Assembly: GCA_016786485.1 (NCBI GenBank)
Contig: JAEUWD010000048.1
Location: forward strand, 1 to 64,000
Length of the DNA: 64,000 nt
Source: Bacteriovoracaceae bacterium
GTDB taxonomy: Bacteria > Bdellovibrionota > Bacteriovoracia > Bacteriovoracales > Bacteriovoracaceae
Direction of reading: 5' to 3'
Below, one piece after another: positions 9,438 to 17,375 of this stretch (positions are counted from its first letter, which is position 1; each line of letters opens with the position of its first letter). The notes under the pieces are model-generated. The model was not told the origin of the DNA and searched no databases. It worked only from the letters and a program-made list of their open reading frames with translations. Position numbers and translations under genes: made by a program.

Positions 9438-10655
9438 ATGTATTTATTAAAAAACATTTCTCAACTTTTAACATTGGAAAAGGCCCATCAAAAAGATGGG
9501 CGAAATTTAAAAGCTGAAGATATCTCTATCATTAAAAATGCAGCACTGGTTTATAATAAAGACAAAATTTTGTGGGTCGGTGCTCAAAATGAACTCCCAG
9601 GCAAATATAAAAAACTGAAAGGGAAAAGTCTTAAGGGTAAATGTCTTATTCCTGAAATTGTGGATTGTCACACGCATTTAGTTTTTGGTGGAGATCGTTC
9701 GCATGAATATGTGATGCGACTCAATGGTGAATCTTATGAAAAAATTGCAGCCATGGGTGGGGGAATTCTATCCACAGTTTCGCAAACACAGAATAAAAGT
9801 ATCGATGAACTTTTTAAACTAGCCGTAAAACGGATAGAAAAGATTCGCGGGTACGGTATTGGTACAATTGAAATTAAAAGTGGTTATGGTCTAAGTTTCG
9901 AAGCCGAATACAATCTCGCCAAAGTTATTCATAAACTGAAAAAACATTTTAAAAATAAAATCCAAATCTGCTCAACTTATATGGCGGCCCATGCTGTTCC
10001 AAAAAATTTTCCAAGTTCAGCGGCTTATATGCAAGAAGTGGTGTTACCTTTACTGCAAAAACTGGCCAAAGAACAACTGATAGATGCTGTTGATATTTTT
10101 CATGAGCCAAATTATTTCACGCAAGCCGATGTTATCAAGCTTTTTGAAGCCGCCAAAAAATACAAGTTGCCTTGTAAATCTCACGCTGATGAATTTAAGG
10201 AAGATGGTGGTGGTAAATTAGCAGCACAATTTCAAGCGCTTTCAGCGGACCATTTATTATCAACCTCTGATGATAGTATACGCGCCCTTGCAACTGCTGA
10301 AACAGTTGCGACACTATTACCCGGCACCGCCTTTTTTTTAGGCAAACCTCAAGCTAACGCAAAAAAACTTTTAGATGCCGGTTGTAAGGTTGCTATCGCT
10401 AGTGACTTCAATCCGGGATCCTGTCACTGGGACAACGTTTTACAAATTGCTTGTATGGCCGCTCCCACTTACAAAATGAATCAAACTCAAATGTGGGCAG
10501 CTATCACTCTGAATGCAGCTCACGCGCTTGGATTTAAGAACCAAGGTGCTTTAGTCGCAGGATTAAAACCGCGCTTTAGCGTTTTTAATACTGATAGCAT
10601 TGATAAAATTACTTATTCTTGGGGACAGAATTTAGCGGGCAAGAGCTTCTTTTAA
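9438..10655 (+). CDS. hutI: Imidazolonepropionase
   Basis: This 405-residue amidohydrolase opens the imidazolone ring to give N-formimino-glutamate. It has the metal-binding DCHTHLVFGGDR motif near residue 75, further His residues (AAHAVP, KSHADEF) and the late Asp in IASDFNPGS. Length is normal. The last 24 bases overlap the 3' end of the convergent thioredoxin-like gene. No hutG-like gene follows, so the next step must be encoded elsewhere. A 7-bp GC-rich hairpin lies early in the coding region (9483-9501). Confidence 0.95.
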   Translation: MYLLKNISQLLTLEKAHQKDGRNLKAEDISIIKNAALVYNKDKILWVGAQNELPGKYKKLKGKSLKGKCLIPEIVDCHTHLVFGGDRSHEYVMRLNGESYEKIAAMGGGILSTVSQTQNKSIDELFKLAVKRIEKIRGYGIGTIEIKSGYGLSFEAEYNLAKVIHKLKKHFKNKIQICSTYMAAHAVPKNFPSSAAYMQEVVLPLLQKLAKEQLIDAVDIFHEPNYFTQADVIKLFEAAKKYKLPCKSHADEFKEDGGGKLAAQFQALSADHLLSTSDDSIRALATAETVATLLPGTAFFLGKPQANAKKLLDAGCKVAIASDFNPGSCHWDNVLQIACMAAPTYKMNQTQMWAAITLNAAHALGFKNQGALVAGLKPRFSVFNTDSIDKITYSWGQNLAGKSFF

Positions 10656-11186
10656 GTTGCTGGCGAAACTATCAGACGAAAAATCTGATTCACCATAAAA
10701 AACATCTACCACTTTCCCTTTCACATAAAGAATCGAAATAGGAATTTCAGAAATATGAAATTTACTGGTGATTTCGTTATTGGCATCCTTCACTGATTTA
10801 AATTTAAGCGCATATTCACTTTCAATCTTTTTGATTAACTTATCTTGATTTTCTTCATCATTGTTAATGCCTAAAATTAATAATTCTTCGGGTTTAAATT
10901 TTTCACGAAGGGCATTTAACGTTGGAAATTCTTTTAAGCAAGGCTGACACCATGAGGCCCAAAAATTCAAAAGTACTGCCGGAGATTTCACTTCTTTTAA
11001 TTTGTGTTTAGCTCCATCAGTCGTTACTAATGACAGTTCACTATAAAGGTTTTCATAAAGACCAAATTTCTCTTTAGACTGGGTAAACTGACCTGCACGG
11101 GTATCGACCATCTCAAAGAAGATTTGCCCAGTCAGGAAGCCCAGGAAAGCGATTATCATAATGAGTAATGGAAAAAATTTCTTCAT
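10632..11186 (-). CDS. TlpA/ResA-family membrane-anchored thioredoxin
   Basis: The 184-residue protein has an N-terminal membrane anchor (about residues 4-25) followed by a thioredoxin-like domain facing the periplasm. The active site WASWCQPC places cysteines at 80 and 83, and the cis-Pro region reads ISEIPISI near residue 150. TlpA/ResA proteins reduce disulfides in cytochrome c maturation or other envelope proteins; which client applies here is not visible. It is convergent with hutI, with overlapping 3' ends, and divergent from the pilin-like gene 38 bases away. Confidence 0.85.
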   Translation of the reverse strand: MKKFFPLLIMIIAFLGFLTGQIFFEMVDTRAGQFTQSKEKFGLYENLYSELSLVTTDGAKHKLKEVKSPAVLLNFWASWCQPCLKEFPTLNALREKFKPEELLILGINNDEENQDKLIKKIESEYALKFKSVKDANNEITSKFHISEIPISILYVKGKVVDVFYGESDFSSDSFASNLKEALAR

Positions 11187-11224
11187 TGTGGAAAATCCAA
11201 TAGTTCTAAAAAATAATACTATAG

Positions 11225-11491
11225 ATGCTTAAATTTATACATGCCGTACAAATATTCCCAATCACACGTAAGTATTATACTCGGTTATTAAGGTTTTTGG
11301 CAAAGCCACCTACTCTTACCAAGAATGCAAAGGGTCAGTCTATCGTCGAATTCGTACTGCTCGTCGCTGTGCTCTTTGGCTTTTCCTTTCTCTTCACCTA
11401 TCTTGTTGGTGATAAGTTTATTATTCCTTATTGGAAGGCCATCGTAGGACTCATTATTGAAGATCCATCGGTGACATTGGAATTCTACTAA
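11225..11491 (+). CDS. Small pilin-like (Flp/TadE-type) protein
   Basis: The 88-residue protein has a long basic leader ending in Gly37, then QSIVEFVLLVAVLFGFSFLFTY. Cleavage after Gly37 would put Glu at +5 and a single hydrophobic helix at the mature N terminus, the class III prepilin arrangement of Flp pilins and TadE/TadF. The tail is short and ends in Phe-Tyr. No tad/pil gene is next to it; it precedes glpK by 2 bases. Its role is inferred only from the signal, so it could be a pseudopilin or an unrelated small membrane protein. Confidence 0.6.
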   Translation: MLKFIHAVQIFPITRKYYTRLLRFLAKPPTLTKNAKGQSIVEFVLLVAVLFGFSFLFTYLVGDKFIIPYWKAIVGLIIEDPSVTLEFY

Positions 11492-11493
11492 GT

Positions 11494-12978
11494 ATGTTAC
11501 GAAATTATATTTTAGCGATTGATAATGGAACAACCAGCACCCGCGCCGTTTTGGTGGATGCCCAATCCTATGAAATTGTCAGCAGCGAGGGTCAAGAATA
11601 TCCTCAAATCTATCCAGAACCTGGTTGGGTGGAACATAACTTAAACGACATTTGGAATACGGTTAAGCTAACGATTTCTAAACTTATTAAGAAACAAAAC
11701 CTTAATCCTCAGCAGATTATCGCCATTGGTATTACTAATCAGCGCGAAACAACCTGTGCTTTCCATGAGAATGGCTACCCACTGGCCAATGCTATCGTTT
11801 GGCAGGATCGTCGCACGGAAAGTTTTTGCAAAAAAAATAAGAAATCATTCGAGAAAAAATATAAAAAAATGACCGGACTACCACTGGATGCTTATTTTTC
11901 AGCTACCAAAATGCAGTGGCTATTAAAAAATAATCCTGAAGTGAAGTTGGCCGCGAAATCAGGGCATTTGCGCTTTGGCACTATTGATACTTTTTTGTTG
12001 TATAAACTGACCAAACATAAGTCTTTCTGTACTGAGGCCAGCAATGCTTCTCGTACACTGCTGATGAATCTTAAAACAACGGATTGGGACGCAGGACTTC
12101 TCAAATTTTTTGGAATATCAAGAAAACTGCTACCTGAAATCAAAGATTCTTTTGGTGTTTTCGGTGTGACAGAAGGTCTGGATTTTTTACCAGATAATAT
12201 TCCCGTAACTGGTATTTTAGGTGATCAGCAAGCTGCGCTTTTTGGCCAAGCCGGACAGAAAAAAGGGGCCTTTAAATGTACCTACGGTACTGGTGCTTTT
12301 GCACTTTTAAATACCGGAGATAAAATTTTGCATTCCAATCACGGCTTACTCACGACGGTAGCTTATCGTTATAAAAATAAAACGACCTACGCGCTTGAAG
12401 GTAGCTCTTACATTGCAGGTGCCGCCGTTCAGTGGTTACGTGATAATCTAAAACTGGTTAAGAAAGCAAGCGAGATTGAAGCACTTGCCAGGGAAGTAAG
12501 CAATCTCGACGAAATGAAAAATCTGCTTTTTCATCCATTCTTTACTGGTATCGGAACTCCCTACTGGGTGTCGGAAGCAAAAGCTGCGATTACGGGGATT
12601 ACACGTGATACGAATGCTAGTCACGTAGCCAGAGCTTGTCTTGATGGAATTGCCCTAAGTGTTTCAGATCTCGTGAGCGCTTTTGAAGGCAAAATTTCTG
12701 TACGTGAAATGCGTGTGGATGGCGGAGCTTGTGCCAATAATTTTTTGATGCAAATTCAAGCTAATTTTATTGGTAAAAAAGTTATCCGTCCTAAAATTAT
12801 TGAAACGACTGCTTATGGTGCTGCGCTGGCGGCCATGATTGGAATTAAGAAAATTGATTTTAACGCTATCGCAGATCTTTGGAAGTTCGATCAAGAATTT
12901 TCACCAGAAAAAGATCTTAAATATTTCAAAGCCAAGAATGAACAGTGGAAAAATATTATTGAAAAACTCTACCTCTAA
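11494..12978 (+). CDS. glpK: Glycerol kinase
   Basis: The 494-residue FGGY-family kinase phosphorylates glycerol to glycerol-3-phosphate. The N-terminal phosphate loop reads DNGTTSTRA at residues 10-18, glycerol-contact segments include NQRETT and WQDRRT, and GDQQAALFGQ plus the late RVDGGACANNFLMQ ATP-site motif are present. Length is normal. No glycerol facilitator or glpD is adjacent. It overlaps nothing but ends one base before the stop of the convergent PilZ gene, so no terminator separates them. Confidence 0.95.
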   Translation: MLRNYILAIDNGTTSTRAVLVDAQSYEIVSSEGQEYPQIYPEPGWVEHNLNDIWNTVKLTISKLIKKQNLNPQQIIAIGITNQRETTCAFHENGYPLANAIVWQDRRTESFCKKNKKSFEKKYKKMTGLPLDAYFSATKMQWLLKNNPEVKLAAKSGHLRFGTIDTFLLYKLTKHKSFCTEASNASRTLLMNLKTTDWDAGLLKFFGISRKLLPEIKDSFGVFGVTEGLDFLPDNIPVTGILGDQQAALFGQAGQKKGAFKCTYGTGAFALLNTGDKILHSNHGLLTTVAYRYKNKTTYALEGSSYIAGAAVQWLRDNLKLVKKASEIEALAREVSNLDEMKNLLFHPFFTGIGTPYWVSEAKAAITGITRDTNASHVARACLDGIALSVSDLVSAFEGKISVREMRVDGGACANNFLMQIQANFIGKKVIRPKIIETTAYGAALAAMIGIKKIDFNAIADLWKFDQEFSPEKDLKYFKAKNEQWKNIIEKLYL

Positions 12979-14297
12979 TTAGTTTTCGCCGTACTTATCA
13001 AAGTAGTTTTTGCTTTTTTCCAGAACATAGAGATTGATGTGCCGTGATGCATCGGCACTGAGATTAACATAACGAAGTCCGACTGTTGGTTGCTCACCTT
13101 GCGTATCGAGCCAACAAACTTCCACGTCGCTCACAATTTCTTTATCGTTTAATTTGAATTTAATCTGTTTTATTTCATTAACCAGATGATCACCTTGCTT
13201 CAGCTTGATTCGCGCGCCACCAGCACTTATATCGCATAATTGCGCTGTTTGATTTTCATCTTCATTACTGACTTGGCTTAAAACATTCGATTTTTCGAGA
13301 TTAAGACGGTGCCATTTACGACGTTGAACTTTCCAAACTAGCTCTGGTTTACTGACACTAATTCGGCCATCGCGCACTTTTGGCGTTTTGATCGGAACAA
13401 AAACCAGTCCTTTAGGTAAATCAATTTTTGAATAAAGATATTTGTGATTAGCAAAATTAATACTTTGCTCAATCGCTGGGTTTGATTCTTTTAATTCAAA
13501 CTCCACTGTACTTGTGTTGTATTTTATTTTGGCCGAAATTTTATGCTGGCGATGAGGTGTCCACACTAAAATATTTCGTTCTTCATTTTGTGCTTCTAGT
13601 AGGTATTGGCCAATTTTTTTCTTATCGCTAACCATTTCAAATAGATCTTCAGAATATTGTTCCGTCAGATCTAAAAAACTTTCTTTTTCCGGTTCTTTAG
13701 GTGTTTCGTAGTCGCTATTGTACTGCACACGATAAGTGTTATAGATGCGGCTTTTTAATTCACGATTTTCAACTTCATTGGCCACTTCAAGAACTGCACC
13801 TTGCTCTTTCGTTAAAATCTTATATTCACGTTTGTCGCCATCTTGATAATACAATTCAGGAGCGGTGCCGGTAAATTTCCATTTATCCGAATTTAATTGA
13901 GGCCTATCCCCAGCAAAAATCCATTTACCTTCTTGCCCAGCAAAGAGTTCATGTTCTTTATTATAATAAAGCCATTCGTATTCAGTGCGTTTAGTAGAAA
14001 GTGTACTGCGCTTCACCCATGAGCCGGTATATAAGCTTGGGCCTAACAATTCGATCTCCCATCGGCCTAACAAACGTCGAAACGATTTACGACCTTCAGC
14101 TTGCCAGTAATTGTACTGACATTTCATCGCTTCTGTTAGTACTAGCGTCGTTTTCTTTTTTGAAATCTCAGGAATCGCTGCTTGTTTTTCTTCTATATGG
14201 AGACTTAAACTCTTCTCTCGGAGATAACGGTGATTAACTTCAATTTCATCCCATAATTCTTCCAGTTTTGCGTCTGATTCAAAGATTTTTTTACGCC
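12979..14297 (-). CDS. PilZ-domain portion of a frameshifted receiver-like/PilZ protein
   Basis: The part from an internal ATG at 14127 encodes 382 residues, but the same frame is open and protein-like up to a stop at 14303-14301, giving about 55 more residues (for example SDAKLEELWDEIE) before that ATG. The C terminus is a PilZ domain: RKWHR supplies the RxxxR motif and DISAGG the D/NxSxxG motif, the usual cyclic-di-GMP contacts. The middle part (about residues 1-130 from ATG 14127) is rich in Tyr, Trp and Glu and unassigned. No start codon or ribosome site precedes the extra segment, so it is best read as the continuation of the frame that starts at 14597, joined by a -1 shift at 14286-14292. 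The full product would be about 539 residues. Confidence 0.75.
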
Positions 14298-14597
14298 GAT
14301 GTTAAGCAGCTTTTTATTTAAATCTGAGTTTTTAAGAAACGACATCACCAGGATAATAATGTCTTTGCGCTCAATCTCATCATAGAAATTTCCACAAATT
14401 TCTACCAAATCTTTAATTTGGGCACGTTCGGTTAGAAATTGAATCAAAACTAAAGGCGAATATTTTTTGCAATAATTTTCAACCAAGATGGTCTCTTGGA
14501 CTTCGATCACGCGATAGCGTTCATCATGTTCATAACGTTGACCCAATTTTTGAATCTTCTGTAAGGGCTTGCTGGACATTAAGACTAGCGTGTTCAT
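14205..14597 (-). CDS. Receiver-like N-terminal portion, ends early unless a -1 frameshift occurs
   Basis: Starting at ATG 14597, which overlaps the stop of the lipoprotein gene (ATGA), the frame gives a 130-residue product. Predicted alternating strands and helices (NTLVLMSS, YRVIEVQ, SPLVLIQF, DIIILVMSF, GVKKIF) look like a degenerate response-regulator receiver fold without obvious phospho-Asp. After the run of seven A (residue 104) the 0 frame continues with a Lys/Asn-rich tail that does not complete the fold, whereas the -1 frame gives IFESDAKLEELWDEIE, a normal last strand and helix. A longer start at 14657 would lie inside the upstream gene and is less likely. Confidence 0.6.
   Translation of the reverse strand: MNTLVLMSSKPLQKIQKLGQRYEHDERYRVIEVQETILVENYCKKYSPLVLIQFLTERAQIKDLVEICGNFYDEIERKDIIILVMSFLKNSDLNKKLLNIGVKKSLNQTQNWKNYGMKLKLITVISERRV
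14286..14292 (-). other. A_AAA_AAA slippery heptamer, candidate -1 frameshift site
   Basis: On the minus strand the reading frame from 14597 is GGC GTA AAA AAA TCT. The seven A form the classic X_XXY_YYZ heptamer in the correct phase; slipping back one base continues as ATC TTT GAA into the PilZ frame. I see no good internal Shine-Dalgarno sequence just upstream and did not identify a strong downstream stem-loop. Programmed slippage, transcriptional slippage, a real inactivating mutation and a base-count error remain possible. Confidence 0.5.
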
Positions 14598-15433
14598 TTT
14601 ATCAGCTCGGTTTCGAGGGAGTTGAGTTCGGGCCACTGTGGAAATTGAGCCTCCCAAATTTCATTATGTCCTTCAATCCAAATTCGCGCGAGAAAATAAG
14701 CCTCATGATGACGACCAAACATAACTTTGGTTTTTTTCTCGTCATCAATAAACACAAAGTAACCTTTTATATTTTTATTAATACGTTCGCCAACTTTGGT
14801 GTTTTTCAGAATACCTACATCCACTTCACCGTCATGAGCATAATCTGTAATTTCGACCGCTTTTAACATTTCGACTAATTTTTTTTGTTGTGAGCTTGAG
14901 AGCTCAACCACTTTTTGATCAACCACATATTCAATTCGGTCGTAATCAGGAATTGGTATTTTTTTAATTCTGAGTTGGTCAAAATCAATAAATATTTTTT
15001 TGTACTCGCTTAGTTCAAGGTAGGCAGCACGTCCAGTTTGCTGCTCATTAATTTTACTACGAATCACGAGATAGACCCATTCGTCACTCACCACAAAACC
15101 GGTAATATCGTAAGTAAAATTTTCTCCACTAAACTGCATCGTCCTCGGGCTTAAGTTAGCGATTTTAAATGTTTTTTTAGGTTTATCCAGTGTACTTACT
15201 TGGCTTATCTCATCTAACCAAGCCTCCACTCGCGTCGGATCTAATGGGAATTTTGTAGGGCCTGTGCTTTGAGGATTATCTCTATCAAGACTTAAAGTCG
15301 TAAGCTGCTTATTTTCTGTTCGATGTATCACTTTAACATTAGATAGGCTTAATTTAGTCTGTTCAAAAATCAGTGTGGTTTTTTCGATGTTACAGCTGAC
15401 CAGAAATAGCATGATGGGTAAGATCAATTTCAT
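14594..15433 (-). CDS. Putative lipoprotein, unknown function
   Basis: The 279-residue protein starts MKLILPIMLFLVSC, a short lipoprotein signal with Cys at residue 14 (LVSC as lipobox). The mature part is mixed alpha/beta with many Lys, Glu and Asp, including a segment on protease-inhibitor-like or DUF4340-like lines (EYVVDQKVVELSS), but I cannot name a family. It lies 41 bases after the LysM-OmpA gene and overlaps the receiver-like gene by ATGA, so the three are probably one operon. Confidence 0.65.
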   Translation of the reverse strand: MKLILPIMLFLVSCNIEKTTLIFEQTKLSLSNVKVIHRTENKQLTTLSLDRDNPQSTGPTKFPLDPTRVEAWLDEISQVSTLDKPKKTFKIANLSPRTMQFSGENFTYDITGFVVSDEWVYLVIRSKINEQQTGRAAYLELSEYKKIFIDFDQLRIKKIPIPDYDRIEYVVDQKVVELSSSQQKKLVEMLKAVEITDYAHDGEVDVGILKNTKVGERINKNIKGYFVFIDDEKKTKVMFGRHHEAYFLARIWIEGHNEIWEAQFPQWPELNSLETELIK

Positions 15434-15474
15434 TTAAATATTATAAATTGGATTGAGACAATTACAACCGAAGG

Positions 15475-17271
15475 TTATTTTGTGCTTGGTTCACCAAATT
15501 TTCTAACATTAATCGACAGTGGGATGATTTTGAAAATCAAACGCTTGTTGATTTTATCTTCATGCGGCGTCTCAGCTGGCACACGTACGTTTTGACGGCT
15601 TAAATATAATACTTCTAAACGGTTTTTACTCCACTCATAATTCTGAGCTAAATAGTCTTTTATTGTATCCATACCGTGTAGCGCATTTTTCATATTGTCT
15701 GAATTATTCATTTCTAAGCTACCGGGCACCCAAATAACTTGGTACTTCACATCGGTTGCCAGTGCGAACATTTCAAATAACGTTTTTAGCTTAAACTTAC
15801 CTTCTTCGGTTAAGCGTAGTTCTTCATCAAAGAAATAATGACGACCCAACTCTAAGTGAAGTTCGTCGGCCTTAAGTTCAATTGAACCATATTTGGGCTC
15901 ATGTAATTTTTGAAAAATTTCTTTTGAGATATCTTGTAGAACTTTATCTGTTGCTGGAATGCTGGCGACACTTCTTTCGGCATTCATTTTCTTTCTGAAT
16001 TTCACCATCACATCAAAGCTTTTCTCTAATTTCTTCTCACCCGTTTTTTGAAAACCATATGAACCTGAAGAAAGCATACGTGATGACCAACCAAGATCTT
16101 CCACAAAGTATCGATGTAATTCCATTGATTGTGATAAAGAGTATTTTAAGCCAGAGACGCTTGATTTACTCTCTGTTTCTACTTTTTCGAAAGGACTGAA
16201 GCTTGAAAAGTGAATAGCTTCGACTGGCAAATCATTTAAATACTCGGAAATTTTAAAGAGAATCGGAGTATATTCTTTGACAACTTTTGGATTCGTATTG
16301 CCGTACACATAACGACCTGGCATTTGGAAAATGATCTTATTATCTGTGAATTCGACATAAACTTTATCTGAACCAAATTGTTCGTTTAAGTATTCCACAA
16401 ATTCTTGGAAGCGTTTCTCAGAATAATTATCGTTTTCTGGGAAATTCAGAATACATTTATCGACTTCTTTGTTTTTTTGTAACCAAAAACGGTGAGTTAG
16501 AATGCGATTCTTCTCTTTTAAAACTTGTTCTTGCGAATAAGTTAGCATTGATGGAACAAATAATGGGTTACTTTCTTCTAAGATATCTTTTTGTTTGCTC
16601 GTACTATTTAACTGCCCTTCAAGCTCTTTCATTTTACCAACAAGATCTTGCTTATCACGTTCCCATGATGAAAATTGAGCTTCTTTTTTCTCATAATCAA
16701 TTAAATCATCTACCAGGTTCTGGTTTTTGATTTTCAATTTTAAATATTCTTTTTGAAGAATTTCAAATTTGTCTTTTACTGGCGCTGTTTCATCAAATTG
16801 CAGACCGTCTTCTGATTCTTGACGATATTTTTTAACGACTGAAACTTTTTGCGGCTTAAATTCAATCACTTCTTGCGCCTCAGGCGCCACTTCTTTCATT
16901 TCAACTTCAATAACTTCACTCGCAATTTCTCGCGTAATAACCGGAGCTGGAGCTGACTTCTGTTCCTCTTTAGGTTTATTCGCTTCTTCAGGTGATAGCG
17001 CAACATCTTGGCCTAAAAACTCAATTTTAGTATTAGGTAAAATAGGAATTTTAATTTTCATGCCTTCTGATAGAGAGCTCGGTGAGACACCTGGGTTAGC
17101 ATCTATAATGTATTTCCAATTTTTTGTTGTGCCATAATATTTTTTTGAAATATTCATGAGCTCATCACCGGGTTTTACTTGGTGAATGATGGGCGCATTA
17201 TCTTCTACCGCAAAAGTGCTTTGCGTTAAAAGTGTGCAAGTCATTAATAAAACTAAACGAAGATTTTTCAT
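15475..17271 (-). CDS. LysM and OmpA-like domain envelope protein
   Basis: I take the ATG at 17271 (598 residues) because a GAGGAA site precedes it and the signal peptide (MKNLRLVLLMTCTLLTQSTFA) then begins cleanly; an upstream ATG at 17295 is eight codons longer. A LysM domain (about residues 31-77, HQVKPGDELMNISKKYYG) should bind peptidoglycan. A Glu/Lys-rich coiled coil follows (about 160-225), then two regions that look like degenerate OmpA/MotB-like domains (about 290-430 and 455-590; FSSFSPFEK, LSQSMELHRYFVEDLGW, GSYGFQ). The architecture suggests a periplasmic peptidoglycan-linking protein. It heads a putative operon with the lipoprotein and PilZ genes. Confidence 0.75.
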   Translation of the reverse strand: MKNLRLVLLMTCTLLTQSTFAVEDNAPIIHQVKPGDELMNISKKYYGTTKNWKYIIDANPGVSPSSLSEGMKIKIPILPNTKIEFLGQDVALSPEEANKPKEEQKSAPAPVITREIASEVIEVEMKEVAPEAQEVIEFKPQKVSVVKKYRQESEDGLQFDETAPVKDKFEILQKEYLKLKIKNQNLVDDLIDYEKKEAQFSSWERDKQDLVGKMKELEGQLNSTSKQKDILEESNPLFVPSMLTYSQEQVLKEKNRILTHRFWLQKNKEVDKCILNFPENDNYSEKRFQEFVEYLNEQFGSDKVYVEFTDNKIIFQMPGRYVYGNTNPKVVKEYTPILFKISEYLNDLPVEAIHFSSFSPFEKVETESKSSVSGLKYSLSQSMELHRYFVEDLGWSSRMLSSGSYGFQKTGEKKLEKSFDVMVKFRKKMNAERSVASIPATDKVLQDISKEIFQKLHEPKYGSIELKADELHLELGRHYFFDEELRLTEEGKFKLKTLFEMFALATDVKYQVIWVPGSLEMNNSDNMKNALHGMDTIKDYLAQNYEWSKNRLEVLYLSRQNVRVPAETPHEDKINKRLIFKIIPLSINVRKFGEPSTK

Positions 17272-17295
17272 CTTATATAATGTTCCTCGTCTCAA

Positions 17296-17322
17296 TAATC
17301 GGTATTTATCAAAAGTTTCTTA
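17296..17322 (-). promoter_or_regulatory. Possible sigma-28 (FliA)-type promoter
   Basis: On the minus strand TAAG (17322-17319), 15 bases, then ACCGATTA (17303-17296) resembles the FliA pattern TAAA-N15-GCCGATAA. It ends 24 bases before the preferred ATG at 17271 and would leave a short leader containing the GAGGAA site. A similar match precedes the giant gene. This is pattern matching by eye only. Confidence 0.3.
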
Positions 17323-17375
17323 AAAGAAATTAATATATTAATGAATAGACAACCGAGTATGTCGGTTAATTGATA

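Noticed and set aside
14598-14657. Receiver-like protein starting at 14657
   Set aside because: The extra 20 residues overlap the end of the lipoprotein gene and read basic and unstructured; the ATGA start at 14597 is the normal coupled form.
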